The notes under the pieces were generated by a model, which was not told the origin of the DNA, searched no databases, and saw only the letters and a list, made by a program, of their open reading frames with translations. A stretch of 64,000 nt of DNA, taken from assembly GCA_025642075.2 (NCBI GenBank), contig JAODUO010000437.1, forward strand, positions 50,001 to 114,000, in the 5' to 3' direction. A program made the position numbers and the translations under genes. This document shows positions 12,546 through 24,339 of the stretch, in pieces (positions within the stretch are counted from its first letter, which is position 1; each line of letters opens with the position of its first letter). Source of the stretch: Ridgeia piscesae. Taxonomy: Eukaryota > Annelida > Polychaeta > Sabellida > Siboglinidae.

Positions 12546-12878
12546 ATGGAAGAAGCTCGCAACCAGAAACGACTCGTTGAGTCAAGAGTTTATATGTACG
12601 TGTGTATGTAAATATTATTTGAGTAAGTCCTTTTTGATTTAGCTTGTTTTATTCTTTCAAAACTCAGGCGAAATGGAAGAACGTAACACCAACAACAGTG
12701 TCATAACGCAGAAACCTCCCGATGTCAACACTACGTATACATCTTCACACACTTCCCAAAACATGTTATCAACAAATAATAAGCTGCTTTTGTTACGTGT
12801 CACGCTGACGACGAAACTCAACATCAATCTCCACGAATACGTTTGTAGCGTCAGGGTAGAAGTCATGACCAGTAGTTA
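12546..12878 (+). CDS. Candidate two-exon plus-strand gene fragment (uncertain)
   Basis: ATG at 12546 gives MEEARNQKRLVESR; a donor-like GTATGT follows at about 12604. A pyrimidine-rich acceptor (TTTCAAAACTCAG) ends at 12668, and the phases match (1/1). The second exon reads on to a stop at 12876-12878 (EVMTSS). The product would be small and polar, with no known domain. Confidence 0.2.
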
Positions 12879-12945
12879 GGTCACTATCGACCTACAACAG
12901 TATATTCCATAAATATAGTAAGTGTGTGTGTTTGTAAGTCAGTGA

Positions 12946-13505
12946 GTTGGTGGGTGAGTGAGTGAGTGAGTGAGTGAGTGAGTGAGTGAGTGAGTGAGTG
13001 AGTGAGTGAGTGAGTGAGTGAGTGAGTGAGTGAGTGAGTGAGTGGGTGGGTGGGTGGGTGGGGGGTGGGTGGGTGGGTGGGAGGTTGGGTGTGATAGTTA
13101 GTAAGTCAGTGATTCATTGAGTGAGTGTGTGTGGGGGTGGGGGTGGGGGTGGGGGTGGGGGTGAGTGGGTAGATGGGTGGGTGTGTTAGTAATTGGGTGG
13201 GTGGGTGGGCGTCTGGGTGAGTGGGGGAGCCGCTGAATGAGTGAGGGAGCCGCTGAATGAGTGAGTGAGAGAGTGAGGGAGGGAGGTGTGTGAGTGAGTG
13301 AGTGAGTGAGTGAGTGAGTGAGTGAGTGAGTGAGTGAGTGAGTGAGTGAGTGAGTGAGTGAGTGAGTGAGTGAGTGAGTGAGTGAGTGAGTGAGTGAGTG
13401 AGTGAGTGAGTGAGTGAGTGAGTGAGTGAGTAATTGAGTGAGTAATTGAGTGAGTAATTGAGTGAGTAATTGAGTGAATTGAGTGAGTCAGTCAGTCAGT
13501 CAGTC
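12946..13505. repeat. TGAG/GGTG tetranucleotide satellite
   Basis: Long (GTGA)n arrays at about 12955-13045 and 13285-13435, joined by GGTG- and GGGGT-rich variants. The G-rich strand has many GGGTGGGTGGG runs that could form quadruplexes. Confidence 0.95.
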
Positions 13506-13864
13506 AGTGAGCGATAGAAGCGTGGGCGGGAGGGCAGGCAGACTTTCTCTCGCCTTTTTCATAATCCACAATGGCCGACAAAATGGCCGCGGAAACGCCA
13601 GAAAGATATGACATCTTAATGAATTTACTTAGGTAATGGAAATATATTCTAGGCGTGAAGCTTTCGAGATTTTCATCAAGATTGGTTGGTTTCTTATTCC
13701 AAAACAAAACAACATTGAAAGAACGCCAAAAATCCTTTAAATTATCATAGCTTTAAAATTATATGATAAATAATAATAATAATTCCGTGTCTTAATATAG
13801 GGCTTTTTTAAATAACTAAATGCCAATCAAAGCGCTTCACAATAACCTGACCTTAACTATATGT

Positions 13865-13930
<66 letters not shown>

Positions 13931-14146
13931 TTAATTAAATGCATAAGATAAGACAAAATCAATAAACTAAGACAAATAAGTAAGTAAGCTGAGATAGAGA
14001 TAAATAAGTAAGCCAGCAAAGATAAATGAATACATAAGCTAATGTAAATAATTATAATGTCATAAAATAGAAATCAGTGTCATCAAGGCAGGTAGTATAA
14101 ACGAAATAGGTGAGTTGTTAGTTGTTTTCGGAAAGCTGCCAATGTC

Positions 14147-14424
14147 TCAGTTGATCTCACACACTTTGGCAAGCTGTTCCTCATAGTTGGGCCTGCCTGC
14201 TACCGCAAAGCTGCTCCTTGCGACCGTTCTCCTCGGCACCGTCACTGCGAGCAGTGTTGCTACACTCGCCGGTCGCAATGCACGAGCAGGCACGTTGCGA
14301 ACTATCGCACAGTTGACGTAGGCCGGGGCTAAGCCAAGCAGGATCTTATACATGTAAGTACAGATCTTGAATGTGACTCTCGTCCTTGTTCGGCAGCCAA
14401 TGCAGCGATTGCAGAATCGGCTTA
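14147..14424 (-). pseudogene. L2-like LINE ORF2 C-terminus
   Basis: Reads VTFKICTYMYKILLGLAPAY followed by RTVARSSFAVAG, the conserved end of L2/CR1 proteins (ITFKILLLTYKALNG... FSVAAPKLWN). Slightly frameshifted near 14180, then TLAAFRKQLTTHLF. Confidence 0.8.
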
Positions 14425-15148
14425 ATAGGGCCTGCAAGTCTCGCGCGCGAAAACGAGGCTGGGGGCAGTTGGGGGCAGGAGGTCCATATACTCCATGTTA
14501 GCATATAGGACTTTGTTTTGTTTTGGTCGTAATAATCGAACTGTCCCGAAATAGCGTATTTCAGTTATATTGTCCGAAGGATTATTACAAGCAGAAGCAG
14601 TGGAACATTTTGCCGGTGACAATGATCACGGAAATCATGAATTTTAATCGATTATTATGGTGGTTGCCATGGCAATAGCGGCAAGTACTTGTGTTTGGCG
14701 ATCTTGACTAATAATGAAGAGTGCCAGTTTTCGCGCAATACGACCTGTTTGGGCCAAACGTATACATGTGTTATGATTATGGGCATTTAGACAACTTGTC
14801 AGATATACGTGCTTATCGAAACCACAACGTACAACAATGTAAAACGCAAATCCCGTAAAAGACACATACAGCTTAGCATCGTGTCGATTATCTGCAATAC
14901 GTAAATTGCTATGTGCCTATGATAGTGTGGTAAACTCAATATTAAATCGGACATTTAAGATAAGAAACGTATAACACAAGATATTTATGGACTGATTTTC
15001 CTAGTATTAATCAGTCGGAAGCTACAACTGTCATCCATCGTTAGCATATTATTCTTGTGTCCTGTCCCCAATTAGTCTCGCTTAGTCCCCAATAAGCTCC
15101 AGTCGCGCGGAGTCACGCCATGTATCGTGACCCACTTGCAGGCCCTAT
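14425..15148 (+). mobile_element. MITE family M1, complete copy nested in L2
   Basis: Bounded by a perfect 15-bp inverted repeat, ATAGGGCCTGCAAGT (14425-14439) and its complement (15134-15148). The flanks on both sides are the same L2 open frame, so the borders are secure. The target duplication is probably TA (2 bp), supported by the TA at the empty-site-like locus near 38391. No ORF of note. A related partial copy is at 10246-10780. Confidence 0.85.
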
Positions 15149-16019
15149 ATGATCTCGCCGTCTGACACGGATGATGAGGCGACGGCCGAGTTTTGTGTTC
15201 GCTGGAGTCGGATTGTTCAGTCCACCGAGTAGACCATTGCAGCAATGGAAGCGACGAAGAAAAAGCAACGTACTGCAACATGACACGCGCCTCGCGTCAG
15301 CAGTTGTCGGATTCTGCTTATCATGCGTATATGATAATATGCCAAGAGCTATAGCTGGACACGAGCCGGTCCAGCTGCATGTGTCTGTCAAAGTAGCAGC
15401 CCAGATATATCGCTGCCTCCTTTGATTTCAAGGTTAGCCCAGGTAGCATCAAGCTGGGGCTGCCATACACTCGTAGATTGTACGGTGACTGAGATCAAGT
15501 CAGTTTTCTTGTTATTTAGTTTGAGTTGATACAACAGCGTCCATACTCTTATTTCTGCGATGCACTGGATGAGCAGCTACTTTGCGTTTTCCAGGTCATC
15601 AGACATCAAAGAATTATAGCTGTCACGTAGATGGATTTCATCAGCAAATCGATGGAACTGCACATGATGTTTCGGGCTTATGTCAGCAATGGGTGTCGTG
15701 CATGCGTTGAACATCACTGGTCCTAGTACTTAATATAGAGGTACACCATGGTAGATAGGAGTTGCGTTCAAAGAAGATTAACCAATCATGACACACTGAG
15801 ATCTACCAGTCAAGCATAAGCTTAACCAGTCAAATGCCGTGCCGCCGACGTAGAATAGTGACACCAGAGTGTTCAATAATATGTCAGTATTCATTGCGTC
15901 GAATGCTACATTCGTGTTAAAGTTCATAAAGTGATTATGTTGGTGTATACATCTTGATTTCTTCTGGATACTAAGTATTTGCTATACGTGTGGCTAGGCT
16001 TTGAATATGAGATCATATA

Positions 16020-16590
16020 AAAGATGGCAACATCAAAATCGAATGAGGTTCTGAAACTCTGAAATTGTTTTACAAATTGTGACTGTACCGTGGTAATCGA
16101 CATGAAGGATCTTAAGTGGTTTGGCCAGAAATTTCATGGCAGCCTCTCCAAGCGCGCAAAATGTGGAACGCACAAAATATAGGACCAGGAGGTTAGTTAC
16201 GCCAGATGCATAGGTCTTCTAGTAAGCAACAGAGATCTCGACTGAATGCAAGTATTCTCAGCACAGCTGGCATCCTGGTCTCCCACCTCCGTGGTCCATT
16301 CAGATGGGAGCTTGGGAATGGGCTGGCAGATGCCAGAGCTCACTGTCGCTCGCTCACTTGCACGTGAAAGGCCTGGGGGCTATCCGACTGTTCTGGCCAT
16401 TGATGTGCCTGCTGTTCTCTGAACAACTGATTGGTTTACAAAGGCTAAGTCCAGACGTTTGTTCAAAATCTCATTGGCTTCCATACGTGTTTTGAAAGTG
16501 ACGTATACCTAGGATTTGACTGGCGCAAGGACAGCACCTGAGCAGCACCCGAGCACTACAAGTAACGACATCTTCAAGGGTGCAAGAACT
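16020..16590. other. Gene Y intron or downstream sequence; nothing recognised
   Basis: Downstream (minus sense) of the last gene Y exon found. No transmembrane or terminal exon could be supported here. Confidence 0.4.
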
Positions 16591-16593
16591 CAC

Positions 16594-16659
16594 CCTCGGA
16601 TGACATCTTCTGCTCGTGTATATGTGTAGACCCACTAGGCAATGCCACCTTGAGCTGAC
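16594..16659 (-). CDS. Gene Y exon 5: short linker exon
   Basis: Acceptor CGCATCTTCTCAG, donor GAGG/GTGAGT; 66 bp, phase 1-1, joins exon 4 in frame. Encodes a polar segment with THIHEQKMSSE and no known domain. The splice sites are strong, but the exon is small and lies next to a GA-rich microsatellite, so it is less certain than exons 2-4. Confidence 0.5.
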
Positions 16660-16822
16660 CTGAGAAGATGCGAATGAGAGTGAGAGCAAGAGCGAGAGTT
16701 AGAGTGGTACTTAGAGTGAGAGTGAGACTAAGAGTGAATGAGAGTGGGAATGAGAGAGAGATACTAAGAGTGAGCGTAAGAGTGAGTAAGAGTGGGAGAG
16801 AGTAAGAATGAGTGAGAGTGGG

Positions 16823-16879
<57 letters not shown>

Positions 16880-17080
16880 GAGTGATGAGTAACATTGACT
16901 GAAAGTGGGAGGGAGAGAAACAGAGAGTGAGAGTAAGAGTGAGTGAAAGTGAGAGTAAGAATGAGTGAGACTGAGAGTAAGAATTAGTGATAGTGGGAGT
17001 GAGAGAGAGTGGGAGTGAGACACACACACGCACACACACACACACACGCGCGCGCGTACGCACGCACAGACAGACAGACA
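16660..17080. repeat. GA-rich and CA-rich microsatellites in gene Y intron 4
   Basis: (GAGA/GAGT)n from about 16665 to 17010, including a pure GA run at 16825-16875, then (CA)n with CG steps at 17020-17060 and CAGA repeats. The long open frames across it on both strands are compositional. Confidence 0.9.
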
Positions 17081-17284
17081 GAAAGAGAGACAGAGGTAGA
17101 GAAAAAGACAGAGAAAATACAACGAAAATGAAAGGCAGAAACACTGGCACACAAGACAGGCAGACAATGCTGATAAGTGAGACAGAGTAGGCGAGAAAAA
17201 CAGGCATACAAACATATAAAGATAAAATATGACTACGTGTAAGAGACAAGCAGAGACCGCTAATCGGACACACAGACAACTTAC

Positions 17285-17500
17285 GTTTTCTTTGGTAGCA
17301 CGTTGAGCTGACCAAGGCACAAGCTTGGAGATCCTGGTCCCAAAAATGGCGTTTTCCACAAGATCCGTTATCTCTCAGTTTTCCATTGATACACGTCGCG
17401 TATACCCTACAGCCGAGACACGATGTGTAATAGCCATTGGGCATTCCGACGCACGAAGAGACGCATTTGTGTTCACTTCCGTACGTCTTATAAGTATCTC
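17285..17500 (-). CDS. Gene Y exon 4: cysteine-rich, chitin-binding type 2-like domain
   Basis: Acceptor TCTGTTTCACTTTAG, donor AAAAC/GTAAGT; phase 1-1, 72 codons, a symmetric extracellular-module exon. Eight cysteines: KCVSSC, YYTSCLGCRVYATC, NGSC, LQAC, SSTC. The GYY...C..Y..CINGK....C....FWD...QAC order fits the peritrophin-A/ChtBD2 pattern, including the aromatic residues and FWD in the place of FD. A divergent EGF-like or TNFR-like module is the alternative. Confidence 0.7.
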
Positions 17501-17509
17501 CTAAAGTGA

Positions 17510-17639
17510 AACAGATTACATTTTAAACACTTGTATCTTATCTCTTGATGTTTAACCACATTCTTTTAGACGCATTTCATAACTAATATTCGTAAGTGTT
17601 GGTATCATTTTGGTTGCTCTCCTTTGTTCTCTTTCTAGC

Positions 17640-17710
<71 letters not shown>

Positions 17711-19720
17711 TTTTTGTGATGTGGCCTCTATGGTTGTATACAATATTCTAAATGGGGCCAAACTATTGTGTTGTGTTTTTCCTTGTACACTATATTTCGT
17801 CTAATTAATCCAATAATTTGGTTTCCTTTCGATGCTGTAATTCCGCACTGCTCTTAGACCTTCATATCAGCATTACTAGTTAATCCTAAAATCCTGTGTC
17901 CTTTTGTTTTATGGTAATACTTAGTACAGTACCACCCTTTGTATATTGTATATCTTCATCCCATGTCCTGTGTCTAAGCACTTAAATAACCCAAAATTAA
18001 ACAACATTTGGTCAGATCATTCGATCAATTTATTGAGATCATCTTGAAAATGTGGTCTATCTGCATCACTTTTAATTCAAATAAATACCTTTGTATCATC
18101 TGCAAACTTCAATATCTTGCTTGATATATCACAATCCAAAAATATCATCAATTATATATATTGAGATTAAAATAGGGCACAATACTGATCCCTGTGGTAC
18201 TCCACTTAAAACCGAATTCCAGTTTGAAGCTTCCTCTTCTATCAATAAGCCATTTTCTATCCCTTTCGCATGTCATGGGCCTTTAGTTTATGTAGTAATC
18301 TTTGATGAGGCTCTTTGTCGAAGGCTTTTTTTTTATCAAAATAGATTATATCTACTGGATATCCTCCATCAACCCATTTTGTGACGTCTTCCAAAAACCA
18401 ACATGTTTGTCAAGCACGACCTCGCTTTTAGAAACCAATGTTGAGATAGGTTTAACAAGTTATGTTTAACAAGAAATTTAACCACGTGATCTTTAATTGG
18501 CCTTCCTAATAGTTTGCAAATAATCGATGTTAAACTCACTGGTCTATAGTTATCTGACTTGTTTTCTTAAATAATTGTATAATGTTTGCTTCTTTCCATT
18601 CTAATGGAACTACTCCCACCTCTAAAGACAAATTGAACGCAAGCGGTATGTTAATTTGTTCTACAATTTCCAATAGTAAATTGGATGGAATCACATTCAC
18701 TCCGGGTGATTTATTAACCTTCATATCAAAAACTCTTGCTGTCATGTTTTATGTTAAAAGCTAATTTGTTTTTCATAGCTTCTCTTTGAATTTCTAATTT
18801 TAGTTGTAGCTTGGTTAAATGCTTTTTTTAATGGTTTAGTTTTCTTCACTTCCAGCATGTTTATATGACTTCCACGTCATTTGCTTGTACTTAATTTGTC
18901 TAATGGTTTCTTCCGATAAGTGTTTCTTTTTAAACTGTTTCCCCTGGTTTTTAAGGGGATAAATTTATCGACGATGCACTCAACAACATTCTATTGCTGT
19001 TTTATTCTTCAGTGTGTTATTTCAGTCTATCGTTGCTAAATATATCCTCATGCCATTATAGTTCCTTTGTGGAAATGTAAAAGTTTCCTGTACCGTATTT
19101 TGTTTTACTCCCTTCTCCTTATACTGTCATGATAAAGTGTGTCTGGTTGTGATCACTACACCCCAGTGGCTCACACATCTTGACATTATCCACAAATTCC
19201 TTCTGTGAGGTCAAAACAACACCTAACACATATGTTTGGTTCTAACACATGGTGATAATGGAAACTATCTTGTACTACATTTTGAAACTTTTGTACCTCT
19301 CTCTCAGTACTCTATATATATATTTCCATTGTATATGCCCATGGTTAAAATCGCCCATAATGATACAGTCCCATTTACTCACTTCTTTTATAGCATTTTG
19401 TACTTTCTAATCTTCTACACTTATGTTTGGACTTCAATAAACTAACCCAACAGTTAACGTTGAATTTCTATGATACACCAAACAGCTACTTCGCATTCTG
19501 CTTCTTTTTCAAATTTTGTTTCATAAATCTGGATGCAATTTTAATATAGTAAATAACTCCACCTCCCTCTTCCTATTCTATCGTTCCTGTCATTCCTAAT
19601 GCGGCACGAGTGTTTGTTTCTTGTCTGTGGATTTACTGGTGACGTGAGCATGAAGTTTACAAATTACAGTATCTTGTCTTAGTGCCACTCCACAGAATGC
19701 CTCTGCCCTTCATTGCACTC
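17510..19720 (-). mobile_element. CR1-type LINE remnant in gene Y intron 3
   Basis: Minus strand: endonuclease remains near 19370 (IIMGDFNHGHIQW-like), then RT fingers at 18745-18536 (NKSPGVNVIPSN, VVPLEWKEANII), KAFDKEPHQRLLHKLKAH near 18300, ILKFADDTKVF near 18110, and the C-terminal EREQRRATKMIPTL and RLKECG near 17600-17560. A GTATAT/(TA)n microsatellite (17641-17708) sits inside. The remnant ends about 20 bases before the acceptor of gene Y exon 4. Confidence 0.8.
18536..18745 (-). pseudogene. CR1-type LINE RT fingers fragment
   Basis: VFDMKVNKSPGVNVIPSNLL and GVVPLEWKEANIIQLFKK are the standard opening of a CR1/Jockey-type reverse transcriptase; the frame closes at NYRPVSL-like sequence. 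Confidence 0.75.
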
Positions 19721-20248
19721 TAGATCGTCGATTAAAACGTGGGTATACAACGTCGCTGACCGAACGTGGCTGTATTCTCCGTGCATATTATGTCACCAGC
19801 ACGATATGCATTCGATCCTATGCGGTTCCAGATAATAAATTACCTACCCACGCGTGACCAGTTGCTTAGCAAAGGCTCCGTGAATTTATCAACAAATTGA
19901 CGTCATACGTGCATTTTGCCACAAGTTTTGTTGGAATTCTGGTTTCGTAGAAAAATGAAAAGTTAATATAACAAGTGTATACAGTGGTATTTCACCCACG
20001 AGATGTCATTCTGCTGTCGTAATGTAATTCCCATATATTACCATTTGCAATATTGCTGGCAAAGGCAAAACGATGACGGGCGTCGTGTGTCCATGTGTGG
20101 TTGTGACGTTGCGTGCATGCGTGCTTGCGTGTGTGAGTACATATGTGCGCATGAGCATGTGTGTGCGTACTATTTACTAGATGGCTCAAAACCATCCATA
20201 AACAGGAATCATAACTATGAATCGAGAACGAGTACAGGGCTACATTAC

Positions 20249-20455
20249 GGAATCCGAACACGAATGCTCCACACAGCTTCAGTTTCCGTGGCGAATCATT
20301 CCTGTTTTTGATTAAAATACCAACTCCATAGTCGGGGTTAAGGCACCTGAGTTTTCTTGTCTCGCCTAGTTTAAAGGGTCCATCCACTGTTCTACAAGCC
20401 ACAGGTTGCACTTTTAGTCTTACAATGGCAAAGGCAAATTGTTGAAGATTGTCCT
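20249..20455 (-). CDS. Gene Y exon 3: end of galactose-binding-like domain
   Basis: Acceptor TTTGTTTGTTGAAACAG, donor GGATTCC/GTAATG; phase 1-1, 69 codons. Reads KVQPVACRTVDGPFKLGE, RKLRCLN and KLCGAFVFGF, the pattern of fucolectin-like C-termini (C.....P......V.C.....G.Y..I.....LTLCEV.V.G). Longer open reading to either side is repeat (a 30-bp minisatellite upstream) or GT-rich sequence and is not part of the exon. Confidence 0.7.
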
Positions 20456-20466
20456 CTGTTTCAACA

Positions 20467-20800
20467 AACAAAACGGCAGCTGTTAGCACAACAAACAACG
20501 CGGAAACTTCCAGCACAACAAACAACACGTAAGCTGTCAGCACAAGAAACAACACGGAAGCTGTCAGCATAACAAACAACGCAGAAGCTATCAGCTTAAC
20601 AAACAACACGGAAGCTGTCATCACCACAAAGAACGCAGAAGCTTTGAGCACAACAAACAACCCGGAAGCTGTCAGCACAACAAACAACACGGAAGCTGTC
20701 AGTATAACAAACAGCAAGAAATATATCAGAACAACAACAAACAAGGAAGATATCAGCATAACAAACAACACGGAAGCTGTCAGCATTCCTACAGAACACG
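20467..20800. repeat. 30-bp minisatellite next to gene Y exon 3 acceptor
   Basis: About 11 diverged units of GCTGTCAGCACAACAAACAA-type sequence (plus strand), 30 bp each. On the gene's strand each unit is T/G-rich and ends in CTGACAG, so it looks like a weak splice acceptor. The array ends about 12 bases before the real exon 3 acceptor. Plus-strand frames read as Thr/Asn/Ser repeats, which I judge to be non-coding. Confidence 0.85.
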
Positions 20801-20923
20801 CCGCGGAGAGCATCACACTGAGTACGTTATACGATTTGCTGACGAACGTGTTTTAAAGATTGCGTAAATGGTAGTAAAATAACGTAAGAAGAATAAGCAT
20901 AAAGGAAAGGGAGAGTAAGTAAG

Positions 20924-21487
<564 letters not shown>

Positions 21488-21502
21488 TAACATCCATTAG
21501 TA

Positions 21503-21643
<141 letters not shown>

Positions 21644-21895
21644 TCAAGTATATCATTATGCAACGGGGGCCTTTGAGTATTTCGTATAGTATAAATTAAT
21701 GTTTTCAAAATATAATGATCATTTTACATCTTCAGCAAACAGATTGTTTGTGTAGATGCCAAATGCACATGTTACATCAGGCGGTCATTACTAGCGGTTA
21801 AGTGTTTTTTGGTCTTCTTTAAGGCTTCGACTCGCGAGTGTGTTAAACTGGCAGGTAATTGACTGTACTATATAACACCAATGACATCTACCTAC

Positions 21896-22053
21896 CTGGT
21901 GGCCCACTAGCTTGGTTCGTGACAGCCAACATAATGACAAAAATCCATTCTCTGAAATTGATGTACCACCAGGCTCCAAGTTGTCTTTCAGTCCATGAGC
22001 AATACGGAAGCGTATTTTTCGGGCCGCGCACGGTCGGGCCGTGATGGAAATAT
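21896..22053 (-). CDS. Gene Y exon 2: middle of galactose-binding-like domain
   Basis: Acceptor CTCATTACAG, donor CCACCAG/GTAGGT; enters phase 2, leaves phase 1. Reads SWTERQLGAWWYINFREW and then VIMLAVTNQ, matching the family core (S.T......WW.VDLG......V.ITNR). The aromatic pair WW is the best anchor. The usual Cys-Cys after ITNR is absent. Confidence 0.7.
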
Positions 22054-22054
22054 C

Positions 22055-22149
22055 TGTAATGAGATTATGATGGTAGTAATACAGCACTTTACGGTAGTAC
22101 AGGACTGATGTAATATAGGCACTGTGGATTAGGGTAAAAGTTGACACAC
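22055..22149 (-). repeat. Direct repeat D1, copy beside gene Y exon 2
   Basis: Minus strand holds a diverged copy of the last 52 or so bases of exon 1, its donor (CTACC/GTAAAG) and the next 40 bases down to CTCATTACAG. The partner is at about 29955-30055. The sequences TGTCAACTTTTACCCTAATC and AATCTCATTACA are shared. Confidence 0.8.
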
Positions 22150-22207
22150 GTATTGTTTATGATACATGGTACCAGAAATTGGCGTTTAAAATAAAAGAAC
22201 TGAAAAG

Positions 22208-22516
22208 ATGGACAAACTGGAGCCAGCGCATGAACTGAAAATAGCCGGTGGTAACCTGGCTGATCGGTGGGAAAGGTTCCAGGAGCGTTTTAGATGGTAT
22301 TTGGCAGTTGTCGGAGAGGACGGATCGGAAGACAAGAAGAAGGTTGCCATCTTGTTGACAGTTGCTGGAGCCGAGGCACAAGAAGTGTTTCGTACATTCA
22401 CGTACGAACCTGCCAAAGCGGCAGTAGGTAATCAACCAGCCGTCCCGGCGGAAACAGCAGAACAATTTAAAACAGTCGTGAGAAAGTTCACCGAGTTCTG
22501 CGTGCCGCGAAAATAA
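22208..22516 (+). pseudogene. gypsy gag, N-terminal part
   Basis: ATG at 22208. NLADRWERFQERFRWYLAV, EEDKKKVAILLTVAG-like helix and FRTFTYEP are the usual gag of K02A2.6-type gypsy elements. A stop at 22514 cuts it; the knuckle CNKCGGRNHYASKC follows in another frame near 22955-22996. Confidence 0.8.
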
Positions 22517-23499
22517 TTATTACGAGCAATACGTGTTTCTTTCACACCCGAATACAAGGTGAAGATGAGACGATAGATAGTTTTACCACAGAAGTCATAA
22601 TCATGTGAATTTTGGTCGCTGCAAGATTGCCTAATACTTATCCGTGTTGTAGTGGGCTTTAGAGACTCCAAAATAAAGGAAAGGTTACTCAGGGATTCAG
22701 AGCTAGCGTTAGAGCGGGCAATAGACGTTTCCAAAGCAAACGAAGCCGCGCAGGCGCAGATGAAAGTGTTAACTGGCGCCGAAAACAGTGCAAGTGTGAA
22801 CATGATTCGAACACTGTAAAAATGAACCTCAGAAACAAAACTAGTCCCTGTAGTGGAACAAACAACAAGAAACGCCCAGACACCTAAAAGGGACAACGTA
22901 ACCGTTGCGGGACAGCCCACAAGTTCCGCGAGTGTCCGGCACGGAGCGCCACTTGTAACAAATGTGGCGGTAGAAATCACTACGCCTCAAAATGTCTGAC
23001 GCGAAGAGTGCACGTTGATGGAGTAGACGGTGACCGCATTGGCGACGAAGGAGGTTTCTTTGCGTCAGCTATACACAGCGACACACACAATAGTGTATGG
23101 ATCGCTTTGTTGACAATATGTGACAGCCTTGTTGACAGTATGTGACAGCCTAGTGTCGGTGAAAGTAGACAGCAGTGCTCATGTGAATATACTGAGTCTG
23201 AGCGATTATGATGGGCATACCAGTAAGTCAAAACTACTGACACAGCGACATCCCAAACTGAAAACGTACAACGAATAAAACCAAAAGGAAGACAGTCACT
23301 TATCGGTGCCAACGACAGTGGCCGACTAGGCTTGGTAACAATAAGAAAGTATGGAGTACAGAAACGTTGCACAGTTTAGGAAAATGGGGTCCTGACAAGT
23401 ACAGAAATAAAGAAAGAGTATCCGGATGTCTTCAGCGGACTAGGCTGTTTGGAAGGGACAGGCAAGATACATTTGCGGCAAAACTGTGTATCCGGCGAG

Positions 23500-24290
23500 G
23501 GAAGTACCGCAGCCTCAGAAGCAGAAGTTGAAGAAAGAGCTTGACAGACTGGTTCAGATAGGGTTGCTGGTCAAAGCCGAAAGACGAACGGAATGGATGC
23601 TGCCACTGGTGATAGTGGAGAAGCCCAACGGCGACCTGAGATGTGTCTAGATCCAATGGACCTCAATGAGTACATCAGAAGAAAACACTACCACTTGCTA
23701 CACAGGTCTGAAATTATCAGTGAGATGGCAGTTGCAAGGTACTTCACCAAAATGGACGCGTCGCAAGGGTTCTACCAAATTCAGCTAGACGAAAAGATTA
23801 CACAGTTATGTTCTGTCGCTACGGCTTTCGGCCGATACCCCTTCAAAAGACTTCTATATGGGCTCAAAATTCCATGCCAAGATCCAGCAACTATTTGAGT
23901 GCAAGACAAGAGTCTAAGTCTTCATGGATGACATAGTGGTCTGGGGACGAACAAGAGAAGAACACGACGCTCGACTGAAGAGGGCGTTGGCCACCATTGT
24001 ATTTGGTGTCACGAAATTGACGTACTTGTGAGAAAAGCTGACACACCAGGGAGTCAAGCCAGATCCGGACAAAGTTGCTGGAATTTGCAACATGCCAGTA
24101 TCCACGAACAAAGAAGAAGTACAAAGAGCACTTGGTATGGAAAACTACATGGCCAAGTTTGTGCCGAACTTGACGGTAAAGACAACAGCCCTGAGACAAC
24201 TGCTACTCGAGAAGAACGACTGGCAGTGGGAAGCCGGACAGGCAAAGGAATGGCAAGACATAAAAGTTTCTTCACGACGGAATCACTCCT
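23500..24290 (+). pseudogene. gypsy reverse transcriptase (frameshifted)
   Basis: LPLVIVEKPNGDLRC, YFTKMDASQGFYQIQLDE, PFKRLLYGLK and the catalytic VFMDDIVVWG (23917-23946) are spread over at least three frames, followed by GVKPDPDKVAGI and ENYMAKFVPNLT. Order and spacing are normal for gypsy; not functional. Confidence 0.85.
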
Positions 24291-24339
24291 GATGTTCTAT
24301 GGTCCAGCTAGAAGGAGCTAAATATAAAATGATGCTTTA

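Larger units (their letters stand above)
13740..16020 (-). mobile_element. L2-like LINE fragment, interrupted by a MITE
   Basis: Minus strand. 15960-15150 reads a decayed RT: ATNTDILL, GVPLY (GVPQG box), ISPKHHVQFHRFADE (YADD box altered) and RRLIIRVRRRDHIGP. 14424-14110 continues the same protein (RTRVTFKICTYMYKILLGLAPAYV, then TLAAFRKQLTTHLF). The 3' end 13850-13740 has GAAGCGCTTTGAT and a GCCCTATAT-like block followed by ATTATT repeats, the canonical L2 3' terminus. A (TA)n array lies at 13868-13923. The MITE at 14425-15148 splits the ORF. Confidence 0.85.

Noticed and set aside
16574..17444. Ser/Leu-rich minus-strand frames of 226-261 codons
   Set aside because: They run through GA- and CA-rich microsatellites. 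Only the exon at 17285-17500 and a short exon at 16594-16659 have splice support.
19992..20816. 274-codon minus-strand frame with repeated LFVVLTASV
   Set aside because: Only 20249-20455 is an exon; the hydrophobic repeats upstream are the 30-bp minisatellite read in one frame.
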